A program made the translations under genes and the position numbers. This document shows, one piece after another, positions 21,683-33,158 of a stretch of 64,000 nucleotides of DNA. Numbering within the stretch: position 1 is the stretch's first letter; the number at the start of each line of letters is the position of its first letter. This DNA comes from Peromyscus leucopus. Taxonomy: Eukaryota; Chordata; Mammalia; Rodentia; Cricetidae. The notes beneath the pieces were generated by a model. The model did no database searches, was not told where the DNA came from, and saw nothing but the letters and a program-made list of their open reading frames with translations. The stretch covers positions 69,462,647 to 69,526,646 of the forward strand of contig NC_051069.1 of NCBI RefSeq assembly GCF_004664715.2, in the 5' to 3' direction.

Positions 21683-22255
21683 TTCCACCCCACTCTGCCC
21701 TCTTCCACCCCACACTGCCCTCTTCCGCCCCACACTGCCCTCTTCCACCCCACACTGCCCTCTTCTATCCCCTCCCACACTGCCCTCTTCCACCCCACAC
21801 TGCCCTCTTCCGCCCCACACTGTCCTCTTCCACCCCACACTGCCCTCTTCCACCCCACACTGCCCTCTTCCGCCCCACACTGCCCTCTTCCACCCCACAC
21901 TGCCCTCTTCTATCCCCTCCCACACTGCCCTCTTCCACCCCACACTGCCCTCTTCCGCCCCACACTGTCCTCTTCCACCCCACACTGCCCTCTTCCACCC
22001 CACACTGCCCTCTTCCGCCCCACATTACCCTCTTCCACCCCACACTGCCCTCTTCCACCCCACACTGCCCTCTTCTATCCCCTCCCACACTGCCCTCTTC
22101 CACCCCACACTGCCCTCTTCCGCCCCACACTGTCCTCTTCCGCCCCACACTGCCCTCTTCCACCCCACACTGCCCTCTTCCACCCCACATTGCCCTCTTC
22201 CACCCCACACTGCCCTCTTCCACCCCACACTGCCCTCTCCTATCCCCTCCCACTG
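21683..22255. repeat. Higher-order minisatellite, 20-bp monomers
   Basis: About 28 monomers of ttccaccccacactgccctc. Variants: G-type with ttccg, a tgtcctc-ending G-type, and a 25-bp T-type beginning ttctatcccctcccac. T-type monomers start at 21763, 21908, 22073 and 22238, giving higher-order units of 145, 165 and 165 bp. Strong C/G strand asymmetry. Long Pro/His/Leu frames on + and Gly/Trp/Val frames on - are by-products of the repeat. Confidence 0.97.
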
Positions 22256-22259
22256 TGCC

Positions 22260-23465
22260 CGAAACCCTTCTTTCCAACAAGTCTGCCTTCTACTTTCATA
22301 CCTTGGTTTTGTTTGGGGACCCACTGCATGTGGTTGGGGTGCTTTTGTGAGCATGGTGGGGTTGTTTACATATCCTGTACAACTTCCCAGTGGCTACAGC
22401 ACTGGAGGAAACGACACCCCCTCCACCAGCAACTGCTCAAGGAGGGTGGGCTCAGGGATCCCCCCATCTTTGATGGGATGTTGATGGTTCCATCGTGTGA
22501 AAGTCTTCGCAGGCGGCCAGAGCGGCTGTGAGTTCAGGAGTACAGTCGCCACGTCTCCCTTTTCCTTTATAGTTATTTCTGCTTTTCGTGGATGAATTTG
22601 AATCAAATCTCAGATGTCATACAATTTCATCATCCATAAACGTTTTTCCTTAGGAGAGGGTACTTAAGACTTTCTTCCTATCTCCTCATTCTTCCTTTCA
22701 GCTCATGTGTTTTTAGAGTTTTACTGCTGGCTGTCATTTCTGTCAGAGCTGGTGCCACCTTTCAAAATGATTGTTTTATTATACCCCTTCATGCTACTGA
22801 AATTAGTAGTCAGTAAAAGCTGCATGTGTATCTTATGTGTGTCTGTACACATACGTGTCTATATAATCCTAAAAATTGATGACGTACCAAAGGACGTTAT
22901 TAAGCTATGCATATTATTTAACTTTAGCGATTAAAAGATGAAATGATACGTTTCAGTAGATGACGGCTCCGGCACACCCTTACTGCAGGGCAGAATAAAA
23001 TAATCAGATGCTACATCTTTTATGTGGAATTATCACAAATGCGGCATCTTCAGATTAGAGACTGCTGGATCAAACACTGTGATCAGCACCGCTTTGTAGC
23101 ATGGCTTTTCCGGAATGAGCAGCAGCCTTTGAATCAAGTGCAGGCATCTTTCGACGACATTTGTGGACCACATGACTAGAAAACCAGAGGGCACTGAAAC
23201 AGGGTAGAACATGGTGATGTGTGTCCACAGGTGATAGCTGGAGTTGCAGGTTCAACTGTCCCGGAGTCTGCTTTTCATTTCCTGTCTATGAATACTCATG
23301 GTATTAGAGTGACTTGAAAGTTTGAGATAAAAAACAAAAAGTGTTTGTTTGGCTCCCTCAGTTTGGCACGTTTGCTCATTTGTTTTGGCTAAAGTATTTT
23401 TATTGAGTTTTCTTTCTCAGTTTGTTGTGGAGTGGTGGTGTGTAACTTTTTCTTTTTCTTTTTTT
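22260..23465. other. Unique intronic sequence
   Basis: No repeat or exon recognised. Confidence 0.5.
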
Positions 23466-23471
23466 TCTTTT

Positions 23472-23584
23472 GAGATAGAGTCTCCTGTACTTCAAGCTGG
23501 CCTACAACTCAATATGTCATCCAGGCTAGTCTTGAGTCCCTGATGGTCTTTACTCAATCTGCCATGCACCGCCGTACTCAGCTG
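23472..23584 (-). mobile_element. Old B1-like relic
   Basis: 'gagatagagtctcctgtac...aagctggcctacaactc'. Confidence 0.6.
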
Positions 23585-23717
23585 TATATTATATGATTCC
23601 TCGAGTGAGATATCAAAGCTTTAAATGCTAAGTGAAATATAGAAAATAAATGAGACAGCAAAAGCTACTTCAATAATTCTTATGTAAACTAGAAACTATT
23701 AATAGTATGTAGTTCAG

Positions 23718-23910
23718 GGTTGGAGACATGGTTCAGTGGTTAGGAGCACTTGCTGTTCTTTCACAGGACCTGGGTCTGATTCCCATCACCTACATGCTGG
23801 CTTACAGCCACTCAATAACCAGGGGTCCAGCAGGCATACATGTAGTATACATACATGCACGCCAGCAAAATAGTCACATACATAAATTAAAATAAATAAA
23901 TATAAACAAC
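23718..23910 (+). mobile_element. B2 SINE
   Basis: 'gttggagacatggttcag...agcacttgctgttctttc' with an AT-rich (AAAT)n tail. Confidence 0.85.
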
Positions 23911-24206
23911 TCAATTAGTATGTGGTTCATTTTTAATGTATGAACTTTGTTTTAAAAACCTCAGAGCACACCCCGGTAAAAAATAAGGCATCATCATTTG
24001 GGGATGTAAGAGGGATGCACCTAGTTAATTATAAACAAAAGCAAAAATTAATTGAAAATAAAATGATTTATAAGTTCCATCCCTAAACAACTGATGGACA
24101 TTTTTTTTTCCGTCTTAAAGAGTGAATTTACTAGGAAAATCACAGTTAACTTGCTCAAACATGTTACTGTTAATATATATCTGTTGCAAAAATACAGCCA
24201 TATTTT

Positions 24207-24359
24207 TGCTTTTTGTTGTTTGTTTTTGAGACAGGGTCACATTATGTATTTCTGGCTGGCCTAGAGCTTTCTGTGGAGAGACTGGGCTGGTTAGGCTGGC
24301 CTCAAAGAAATGTATCTGCTCCTGACTATTGAGTGCTGAGACTACAGTCATGCTTAGCT
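24207..24359 (-). mobile_element. B1 SINE
   Basis: 'gagacagggtcacattatg...ttgagtgctgagactacag'; a T16 run follows at 24359. Confidence 0.8.
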
Positions 24360-24759
24360 TTTTTTTTTTTTTTTTAAATCTGTAGTTTTAGAATATATGG
24401 TTTCACTAATCTGGTCTAGTTGGACATGAATTTGAATATGTGAGGTTTTCTTTCCTTTGCAAAGTAGAGTCTGTTTCCAACTATTAAAATAAATCTATTT
24501 TTAGACTGTCAAAGATTGAGTTTGGGAGTGAGCAAAGGGTAGAAGCAAATTATTGCTATAAAATGTATGAGTTGCTTTGCACTGTCATAAATGCTGTAGA
24601 GAGATATGTGTTTGAAGATGTAGATATTTTTCCACTATTTATTGATGGTAAAAGTTTATGTATTATTGTCTGAATTTCATAATTTAAAGTACACTCATGC
24701 CTTGAGTTTTATAAGTATTTTCTAATAACTCTTGGTAGTGTTTAACATCCATGTGAAAG
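24360..24759. other. Unique AT-rich sequence
   Basis: Nothing recognised. Confidence 0.5.
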
Positions 24760-24765
24760 GTGGAT

Positions 24766-25171
24766 TGTGGCCGGTAGTTTCTGTGGTCCCGTCGGGCCCT
24801 GTGGTCCAGAATAATCTCTCCCACCTGGCCTCTTGCAACCACTTATAAAATAATCACTCAGAGGCTTATATTAATTACAAACTGTAAGGCCTATGGTTCA
24901 GGCTTCTTGCTAGCTAGCTCTTTCATCTTAAATTAACCCATTTTTATTAATCTATATGTTGCCACATTATCGTGGCATTACCGGTCTTTTGGCACCTTGT
25001 TGCTTCTTGGATGGTGGGATGGTCTTTCTCCTTCCTGCCTATTTCTTTCTGTATCTCTGCTTGGATTTCCCCCACTGCCTCTAAGCTGCCTTGCCATAGG
25101 CCAAAGCAGCTTATTTATTAACCAATGGGAACAACATATATTCACAGCACACAGAAAGACATCCCATAACA
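24766..25171 (-). mobile_element. Solo ERV LTR with 6-bp target duplication
   Basis: Minus-strand element of 406 bp. Read on the minus strand it begins TGTTATGGGATG and ends CGGCCACA (TG...CA). It is flanked by the direct repeat gtggat at 24760-24765 and 25172-25177. A 6-bp duplication is typical of class II (ERVK-type) integration. Colinear with 18736-19102. No internal retroviral sequence is present, so it is a solo LTR left by recombination. I suspect a cricetid-restricted (mys-like) family. Confidence 0.88.
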
Positions 25172-25321
25172 GTGGATGTTTTGGATTGTTTTGACTTTGT
25201 TGATTATTTGATGTTAAACTTGTCAAACTAACAAATTAGCTGAGTCTTGATGTATAATAGGGATTTTACTGTTGTTGACAAGGTAGTATAGATGGCATTC
25301 CTTAGAAAATAAATGGAGACA

Positions 25322-25495
25322 AGGCATGGTGGTATACACCTTTAATCCCAGCACTTGGGAGGCAGAGACAGGCCTCTGTGAGATCCAGGCCAGCCTGAGC
25401 TACACAGGGAGACCCTGTCTCAGAAAACTGAAGAAACCCAAAAAACAAAAACAAAACAAACAAAAAAACCAACCAAACAAAAAGAAATCAATGTA
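25322..25495 (+). mobile_element. B1 SINE
   Basis: 'aaggcatggtggtatacacc...gggagaccctgtctcag' then a CAAA-rich tail. Confidence 0.9.
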
Positions 25496-25768
25496 AATAT
25501 GAAGTTATAAAATGTGTGCATTTGTGTTAGCAGTACTTTTCTCTGCAGACAGTTCTCTATAGAAGAATTCTAATGGAGCCTGTATTCATGAGTCCATCAG
25601 GTCTGTTGATAATATCATGCTGGAATGTGTCTCATCCATTGTCCCCATGTTCTCTGGCTACTTTTAGATAGGATCAAACAGCTGTGGTCTGCTAATTTGA
25701 ACATGTGACAGACAAACTTTCTTCATAAGTTTTGTATTTTCAACTTAAAGTTAAAAACCCCAAAATAA

Positions 25769-25948
25769 GCCGGGTGGTGGTGGCACATGCCTTTAATCCC
25801 AGCACTCGGGAGACAGAGGCAGGCAAATCTCTGTGAGTTTGAGGCCAGCCTGGTCTACAAATGGAGTTCCAGGAAAGGCACAAAGCTACACAGAGAAACC
25901 CTGTCTCGAAAAACAAAAACAAACAAACAAAAAAACAACAGCAACAAC
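25769..25948 (+). mobile_element. Young B1 SINE
   Basis: Near-consensus plus-strand B1 with a CAAACA-type tail, flanked by imperfect repeats aaaaccccaaaataa and aaaacccaaaataa (target-site duplication). Confidence 0.93.
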
Positions 25949-26044
25949 AAAAACCCAAAATAATGTTTAATGTTAGTTTTCAAAGAAATTGTTCCTATAT
26001 TGTGCATGGTTGACAGCAGGTGGCATTTTACAGCGTGGGTGTTG

Positions 26045-26345
26045 TGATAGTTAACTTTGTCAACTTGACACGGTAAGGGTATCACCTTGGAGACAAGCCT
26101 GGGTCATCTAGCTTAGGTTAATGGAGCTGGGAAGACCCACCTCTCCATGAATTGAGGACCGGAGTGAATGACGAGGAAACAGAATGAGCTGAGGACAAGT
26201 GTTCATCTCTCTTTGCTTCCTGGTTGTGGCTGCACTGTGATGAGCTGCCTCAAGCCCCTGGTGCTGTGGCTTCCCCCCCTTAATGGACCCTCACACTGTG
26301 AGCCCCAGTAGACCCCTCTGTCCTTCAGTGACTTGTGGCTGGTGC
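26045..26345 (+). mobile_element. Rodent dispersed repeat, 'tcaacttgacaca' type, copy 2
   Basis: 'gttaactttgtcaacttgac', 'ggaagacccacctctccat', 'ctgcactgtgatgagctgcc'. Confidence 0.6.
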
Positions 26346-26394
26346 CTTGTGATAGCAACAGAGTATCTGGTACATGTATGCGTGAGGTACAGTT

Positions 26395-26745
26395 GGCCAG
26401 CATGCAATGCATTAACAGGTACAGGTACGCGTGAGGTGCAGTTGGCTAGCATGTAATGCATTTGAATTTTCTGCTCTGTTTGGCTTTCTTTGTGATAGAA
26501 GAATCTGTAATTTGAAATGAAAGAGATAAATAAAAGGATTTGACAAAGGAATATACTAAAGTGTGTAGTTTCTGGTCCAAGAAATTGATGAGTAAGCAGC
26601 AAGGGAAGGAATGAATATGTCTTTTAATTTGGGATGTATTCGTCAGAGATATAGTTTCATCCGAGCTGTAAGTCCATTCTTTATAATTAAAATTAAAGGG
26701 AAAATAGCTATACAAAAATAGATCCTGAGCAATTAAAAATACTAA
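26395..26745. other. Unique sequence with a short duplicated segment
   Basis: 'gcgtgaggtacagttggcc...agcatgcaatgcatt' (26380-26412) is repeated as 26429-26461 with a few changes, a local tandem duplication of about 49 bp. Confidence 0.6.
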
Positions 26746-27229
26746 AAGATCTGTAATCCTATTACTTGGGATTCAGGAGGATTGTCAGCTGGAGCCAGGC
26801 TACATACATATTGTCTCAAAAACCAGCTGACCACACACATGTGCTGCACATACATGTATAGACAAATATCTATACACATAAAATAAAAAAAATCTTGAAA
26901 AAAAATCTTATTTTAACTATCCACCCTCCCCATATTGAATAAGAGAACACAAAGTCTTTACTTATTCCTCCAATGTAAATGAGACTTTGGAGTGATTTTT
27001 CCAAATAATTACTGTACAAATGTAAGCCCAACAGAGTTGACATTTTCTGCTGTTGTAAGTCAGAGAACAATGCTGGGTTGTCATGCTGCACCGTAGGCTG
27101 ACTCATTCATCCCAGTTCTCCGAGCATGAGAACTTCCATGTTAGCACTTTCTTGAATGGTCTCATGTAATTTCAGCACAGGGGGCAGTTGTTTCCCTCCC
27201 CATCTCCTGCTCTGCTCCTTACTTTGGCC

Positions 27230-27375
27230 TTTGCTGGTGGTGTGACCAGGAACCTGTGCATGCCAGCTGAGTGTTGTGCTATATGCCCCAGCTCTCTCCA
27301 GTGCTGGTGGTGCCACCAAGAACATGCGTGTGTGCCAATCTGGTCTTCTGCCTTGTGCTGTACTCCAAGCCCTTA
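27230..27375 (-). mobile_element. Two ID/B4-like relics in tandem (tentative)
   Basis: Two similar segments starting 'gctggtggtg' at about 27234 and 27303, each ending in words like 'gtgctatatgcccc' or 'gtgctgtactcc'; possibly reversed tRNA-like heads. Confidence 0.35.
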
Positions 27376-27690
27376 AAGCTGTTTAAAAACTCGGTGTAAA
27401 TAGAACTTTCTGTTAAGTATTAAGAAAACCATTGGTGACCAGAATGTTTAAAAAATTCAATTTTTATACATAGCTCATATCCCAAACCTTATTGTCAATT
27501 ATTTCCCCACTTCTGAAATTATAAATTCAAACCAATTTTTTTTGGCATAATGTGTCTGAGGAATGTAACAAACCTTCAATAATAACTGGTAATTATCAAA
27601 ATGTGTGTTGTCTCCTGGATGACCATATTTCATGTTGGAGATGAAAGAATTATTAAACTTATTCAGATGGTACACTCAGAACAAAACATT
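27376..27690. other. Unique AT-rich sequence
   Basis: Nothing recognised. Confidence 0.5.
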
Positions 27691-27699
27691 AGACCAGAT

Positions 27700-27950
27700 G
27701 CCCACTCTGGCAACGTGGCTCAGAATGACCTTGACCTCTGGCACCCACTGCCTGCAGTGCTGGGATTACAGCATGTGCCACCACACCTGGTTTCTCTTAT
27801 TCACTCCCATCTCTTTCTGGAGGCTTTATAGGCCTGTCTGGTTTGGAACCTGCAATGTAGATCAGGATCCCTCAAACTCACAGAGATCTGCCTGCTTCTG
27901 TCTCCTGAGTTCTGGTGTTTGACAGTGTGAGCCACCATGCCTGGATAGCT
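27700..27950 (-). mobile_element. Two adjacent minus-strand B1 relics
   Basis: 27700-27795 ends 'gtgctgggattacagcatg'; 27840-27948 has 'aactcacagagatctgcctg' and 'gtgagccaccatgcctgg'. Confidence 0.75.
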
Positions 27951-27981
27951 CTGCTTGTCTTGTGATTTTAAATGTTATTTG

Positions 27982-28198
27982 ACTTTTTAAGATTTATTTA
28001 TTTTGCTTTATGTGTGTATAGGTTTCGTATGTATATTTCTATGGGTACCACATGCATGCCTAGTGCCCTCAGAGATTAGAAGAGGGTGTTAGATTCCCTG
28101 GAACTGCAGTTATGATTGTGAACCACTATGTGGGTGCTGGGAACTGAACCCAGGTCCAAGAATTTTGTGTTCTTCACCACTGAGCCACCTCCCTGCTT
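27982..28198 (-). mobile_element. B2 SINE
   Basis: 'aagatttatttattttgc' tail to 'gagccacctccctgcttc' head. Confidence 0.88.
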
Positions 28199-28399
28199 CT
28201 GCTCTTCTTATCTGGAGCTCCTGTGTGACATTTCTGTTACTTCCTTTTAACACCTTCTCATACAAGTTCTTCATGTCTGACCTGTAGATGTGGGCTACTT
28301 GATCATTGCTAAACACATATAGTCAGACCTGAACCTACATGACCAAACATGTTTTAAATTATTTAAACAAATTAAAATTACATTTATTATTAGTTAATT

Positions 28400-28582
28400 A
28401 ATTCATGTGCATGTGTGTGTGTGCATGTGTGTGCATGCACGAGTGTTGTGGTGCATGGCGCCAGTGTGGAACTCAGAGGACAATGTGCAGGAAGGAGTCA
28501 GTGCCCTCCTTTTGCCATGTGGGTCCTAGGGATTGAACTCAAGTCAGCAGGCTTCACCAAGTGCCTTTACCTACTGGTCTCA
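28400..28582 (-). mobile_element. B3 SINE
   Basis: 'ctcagaggacaatgtgcagg...gggattgaactcaagtc'; TG-rich tail at 28405-28440. Confidence 0.8.
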
Positions 28583-28737
28583 CATTTTAAAATTCTTATT
28601 CACATATTTACCAATGGAAATTATTGTTTTTCTTGTAACAACGACCTCATTTAAATATTCATTAAACAGCCATAAAAATCTCCATTTGGAGTGCCTAAAG
28701 TTTTTTTTTTAATTTTTAATTATTTATTTATTTTTAA

Positions 28738-28900
28738 TTTTTTTTTTTTTTTTGTTTTTTTGAGACAGGGTTTCTCTGTGTAGCTTTGTGCCTTTCCTGG
28801 AACTCGCTTTGGAGATCAGGCTGGCCTCGAACTCACAGAGATCCGCCTGCCTCTGTCTCCCGAGTGCTGGGATTAAAGGCGTGCACTACCACCGCCTGGC
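28738..28900 (-). mobile_element. Young B1 nested in an older B1 tail
   Basis: Near-consensus minus-strand B1 with the cricetid-type variant, flanked by ttatttttaa at 28728-28737 and 28901-28910. The target is the T-rich side of the older B1 that follows. Confidence 0.95.
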
Positions 28901-28912
28901 TTATTTTTAAAA

Positions 28913-29057
28913 ATTATTTGAGGCAGGGTTTATCTGTGTAGTCTGGGCTGTCTTGGGACTCTCCTTGTATACCACAATGGTCTTGAATTCACAGAGATCT
29001 GCCTGCCTCTGCCTCCCAAGTGAGGGGATTAAAGGTGTGCACCACCATGCTAGGTCC
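28913..29057 (-). mobile_element. Older B1 SINE
   Basis: 'gaggcagggtttatctgtg...cctgcctctgcctcccaag...gtgcaccaccatgctagg'. Confidence 0.88.
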
Positions 29058-29059
29058 AG

Positions 29060-29435
29060 CTGCTTAGATTTTAATGTAAGAAACATTTTGTTTTAAGGTT
29101 TTTCTAACCTTACCACCAAGTGCTTAATTAGTACTTAATACTCAGTGAGAAGTACTGTCCAGGAAATGACTAAGACAAATTTATGTGGCACAACTCATCC
29201 AGATGGACAGGAAACAGAACCCAGAATGTGACAGGAATCAGTTCTGAAGTAGTTTTGGGGTGCAGTCATCTGTGGATGGGTCAATTAAACATGTCTTTTC
29301 AGTAGGACAGGTAGAAACTCAAGGGATTTTTTTCGCTTGATTGATGTGGGAGATCCTACACCTGTGTTGGTGGTCTGTGTGCAATAAGAAAGCAGGCTGA
29401 GCAAGCAATGAGGGGAACACCAGTAAGTAGTCAGT
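29060..29435. other. Unique sequence
   Basis: Nothing recognised. Confidence 0.5.
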
Positions 29436-29439
29436 CCAT

Positions 29440-29598
29440 GGCCTCAGGTTCAGTTCCTGCCTGCAGGTTCTTGCATTGAGTTCCTGCCCTGACTTCACCT
29501 GGATGGTAGACTATAAGCTGTAAAATGAAATAAACCCTTTTCTCCCTAAGTTGCTTTAAGTCATAGTGTTTTGTCATAGTAAGAGAAACCCCAACCAA

Positions 29599-29638
<40 letters not shown>

Positions 29639-29640
29639 TA
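29440..29640 (+). mobile_element. Rodent dispersed repeat, 'tcaacttgacaca' type, 3' part, with (CA)n
   Basis: 'gttcctgccctgacttcacc', 'tgaaataaacccttttctcc', 'gttgctttaagtcatagtg'; ends in (CA)18 at 29600-29636. Confidence 0.65.
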
Positions 29641-29644
29641 CAAG

Positions 29645-30180
29645 AAAATAAAGTAATAAAAATAAAAAAGAATATTTGGCATTTTTATGTAGCGATAATC
29701 ACTATTTTTTTTGTCAGGTCTTAAGAATGCAATGCACTTTTCATCTTTATTGGATTCTCTTACTTTGACTCTTAGGTAAATAAGAGATACTATACTTAGA
29801 ATGCTTCTAGAACACCTTCCATAGCTATATTTGAGTCATTACTTGATGAATGATGTAGTTGAAGATATAGCTGTAGCTCAAAGCAAATATGTTTTTGTAG
29901 AGGTATTATCTATCTCTTATCTGTCACAAGTAATATAAATATGTAATTTTTACATAATAAAATGATTATGAATTATGTTTTTCAATATTGAATAGGATTT
30001 GAAGACATAATTTAATATTTGTCTATCAAATAGGTGTAATAAATTTGTATTGAATAATAGCTCCTTACAAATTTAAATAACTGATGGACTCACAGTAGTT
30101 TGAATACCTTTATTTTTTATTTTTAACATTTTCCTTGTGCTTTCTTAACTTCCTTTAAAACTTTTTTTTCCTTTTTTCTT
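29645..30180. other. Very AT-rich unique sequence
   Basis: Nothing recognised. Confidence 0.5.
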
Positions 30181-30182
30181 TT

Positions 30183-30259
30183 TCAGAGCTGAGGACCGAA
30201 CCCAGGGCCTTGCATTTGCTAGGCAAGTGCTCTACCACTGAGCTAAATCCCCAACCCCC
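30183..30259 (-). mobile_element. ID SINE
   Basis: Near-consensus reversed ID: 'gaacccagggccttgc...ctaggcaagtgctctacc...ctgagctaaatccccaacc'. A tRNA-derived SINE, not a tRNA gene. Confidence 0.9.
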
Positions 30260-30277
30260 CTTTCAAACTTTTTAAAA

Positions 30278-30463
30278 TGTTCATTTACTTAATTATCTAC
30301 TTACTTGTTTATTAATGGGCATGTACATGCATTGTGTGCCGTGGAGTTAAAGGATAGTTGGTGGGACTTGATTCTCCTTTATCATGTGGCTCTTGTGACT
30401 TGAACTCAGGTCATCAGGGCTGGCAGCAAAGGCCTTTATCTGCTGAGCCATCTCTCTGGCCTC
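30278..30463 (-). mobile_element. B3 SINE
   Basis: 'gacttgaactcaggtcatc...gctgagccatctctctggcc'. A pyrimidine-rich segment at 30478-30600 may be reversed L1 3'UTR. Confidence 0.78.
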
Positions 30464-30604
30464 CATTCCTTCCTTTAATAATTTCATACATGGATAGAAT
30501 ACATTCTGGTCACACTTGCCCTTTGACCCGCTCTCTCCTCTTCCCATTCCTTGTCCCTCCTCTTCTCCCCCCAAGTCCCCAATTTGGTGGACTCTTTCTT
30601 TTTT

Positions 30605-31560
30605 CTTTTGATGTTGCTTTTGCTTTGTGAACCACTGAGTTTTAATCAAGGTTACTTGCTTAGGTATAGGTGTGAAGGTGTTCTCTGGTACAAGAGTAAC
30701 TCACCAGTCAGCTAATCACTCAAGGCAGGGAGTAACTCCCTTTATTCTAGCAGGGCTGGACTGCCCTTTGCTCCTGTGGGCTGCGCGGGCCTCATGAGCC
30801 TCTCTCCCACTGTGACTGAATATTTTCCGGTTTTGTCTTGTGTAAGCCGTATGTAGGCTACTGCATGCAGTAGGCTACTGTTATGAGTTCATGGATGCCT
30901 TGGCCATGCCATGAACATAAGGCAGCATTTCACAGCCTTCTCTGTCTTGGGGTTTTTCATACTTTCTGCCCCCTCTTCCCTAAACCTTGGAAGGGGGTGA
31001 TATAGGTGTCCTTTTTAATGCTGAGCGTTCAACAGTCACTTGATCTCAGCACCTTGAGCAGCTATGAACCTCTGCACTAACCACCGTTGGTTGCAAAGAG
31101 AAGTTTTGATCACGGCTTCGGATAGCACTAGTCTATGAGTATAAATATTTAAGAGGCAATTTGACAACACATCCACTTAGCAGAGCTGTGGTGATTGGTT
31201 CACCTCTAGTGCCTAGAACCTTGCCAGCCACAGGCCTTTGATCAGGTCCGTAGTACTAGGCATGAACTCTCCTGTAGAGCGGATCTCAAGTCTAATAACA
31301 AACCAGCTGGGTACCTCTATAACATTTGTGTCACTGTGGCATATTATCGAGTTGGTATTGTAACATGCAAGGCTCAAGCTGGGAAAGACCATTGCTGACC
31401 TCACTCCCCTCGCTGCCTGTATAACAGCTTCCATCACCATGGAGGTTATTCAGCAGGCCAGAAGTTTCTAGCTTAGATTAAATTACTGGCTGTTAGTTTC
31501 CATTGGACTCCCCACCCCCATCAGAGAATGATATAGTGTTTTATGTGATTTTATTTTATT
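30605..31560. other. Unique intronic sequence
   Basis: No repeat or exon recognised. Confidence 0.5.
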
Positions 31561-31565
31561 TTATT

Positions 31566-31683
31566 GAGGACAAACCAAATTAGCTCTGGATCGGAAACTT
31601 GCTTTGTACGCCAGGCTGCCCCCAAAGAGAGCTGCCTGTCCCCGCCTTCTAAGTGCTGGGGTTACAGCAGTTCAACTCGGTTC
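31566..31683 (-). mobile_element. B1 relic
   Basis: 'gtacgccaggctgcccccaa...ctaagtgctggggttacag'; strongly diverged. Confidence 0.55.
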
Positions 31684-31689
31684 TTAAGT

Positions 31690-32650
31690 AATATTTAAAA
31701 TTTTATGGTATGTTTCTTAGAACCTTTCCTTAGGAAAACCATGGAAGTGAATTCTCATAATCCTTTAACCCCTTCACCTTTTGTGAAGTGGTGCTTAAAA
31801 TCTTGGGTTGTTTAGGTAGAGTTATTTGTCTTATTATGCAAGATTATACTTTGATATTATTGTTTACCCACTGAAGAAGGCAGTACTCTTGCATTGCTTA
31901 GTCAGATCCCTGCAGACCTTCTGCTAAATATGATCCTCTCAGACCGTGAGGCTGTGGTGGCTGTGTTGCCACTGGTAAGGTTAGAGTCTGCTTAGTAACT
32001 GGGCTCCAGTTCTTTTGTGTCTAGTAACAGGTGTGGGAGAAAGATCGCAGGTCATCTCTGGGTCTCGGGAACACATACACAGGGTGATGCTGCATTGGCT
32101 CCAGTGTGGGGTGCTGGGCCGGCCCTGGTGCCTGGGTGCTTTGTGTGAGGCGTATTGGCAGATGTCCAGATTGGAAACACACTCTCTCAGGTTGCAGAGG
32201 TACCTGGGCTTGTCTGAGGGCAGTGTAGGGAATAGCAGCACCCATATGCTTGTTTGCTAAAAGATCAGTCTCCAGCCTTGAGAGCCTGTTGCTTCTCTGT
32301 TGACAGTCTGGGAGCAGGCTGTCAGAGATGAGTCAGGATATTTGCAGACTTTCAGCAGAATTCTTACCTCTCCCAACGAGGCCATTCAAATCTTGAGGCT
32401 TTTAAAAAAATTTTTATTAGCTATTTGTTTAATATTATGTCATTGTTACTAATTTTGGTGCCTATCATTAGTGATGTAGTAGAGGAAATAAGGACTAAGT
32501 CAATGGCCATAATGTTCTTTTAAAGGAACAGACTGTAGCTTTTTAGTGGAGGTGGTGGGGAGAAATTAGTAACATTTACAAGACAGTTTGAATGCTGCTA
32601 TGCAAAACATACAGTGTTTTATATTCATGGAGTATGTAGCCTGATGTGAC
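31690..32650. other. Unique intronic sequence
   Basis: Nothing recognised. Confidence 0.5.
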
Positions 32651-32670
32651 TTTAAGAATTCACCCTACTA

Positions 32671-32814
32671 CCAGGCGGTGGTGGCGCATGCCTTGGGAGG
32701 CAGAGGCAGGTGGACCTCTGTGAGTTCAAGGCCAGCCTGGGCTACAGAGTGAGATCCAGGAAAGACGCAAAGCTACACAGAGAAACCTTGTCTTGAACCC
32801 CCTGCCCCCACAAA
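32671..32814 (+). mobile_element. B1 SINE with target-site duplication and small deletion
   Basis: Flanked by agaattcaccctacta (32655-32670) and agaatccaccctacta (32815-32830). Lacks the 'taatcccagcac' segment after 'cgcatgcc'. Confidence 0.93.
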
Positions 32815-32929
32815 AGAATCCACCCTACTAATCAATACTCTCAGTCCAGAGCAATTCCCTTATCATCTGTCCTGGTCTTGTGTTCCCTGCCCCCAGCATG
32901 AGTACTTTGTGTCAGCATTTTAGATTTCA

Positions 32930-33158
32930 TTTATTATTATCATAAACATTTATGTGTAAGTGTGTTTTGCCTTCATGTATGTTTGTGCACCATTTACATG
33001 TGCTGTGCCTATGGAGGTCAGAAGAGGGCGTTTTGATCGATCTTCTGAGACTGGGGATACAGATGGTTGTGAGCCACCATGTGGGTGTTGAGAATTGAAC
33101 TCAGATCCTCTGAAAAGCAACAAGTACCCTTAACTGCTGAGCCATTTTCCTGTCTCTG
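32930..33158 (-). mobile_element. B2 SINE
   Basis: Tail 'ttatgtgtaagtgtgttttg' to head 'gagccattttcctgtctc'. Confidence 0.88.

Noticed and set aside
21490..22484. Long open frames (269-286 residues on +, up to 171 on -) of Pro/His/Leu or Gly/Trp/Val repeats
   Set aside because: They are translations of the 20-bp minisatellite, open in several frames on both strands because stop codons are absent from the unit; there is no start context, domain or splice support.
30183..30259. tRNA-like A/B-box sequence
   Set aside because: Matches an ID SINE with an A/T-rich tail; no cloverleaf expected of a functional tRNA. The same applies at 4130, 17952, 57347, 63447 and 63642.
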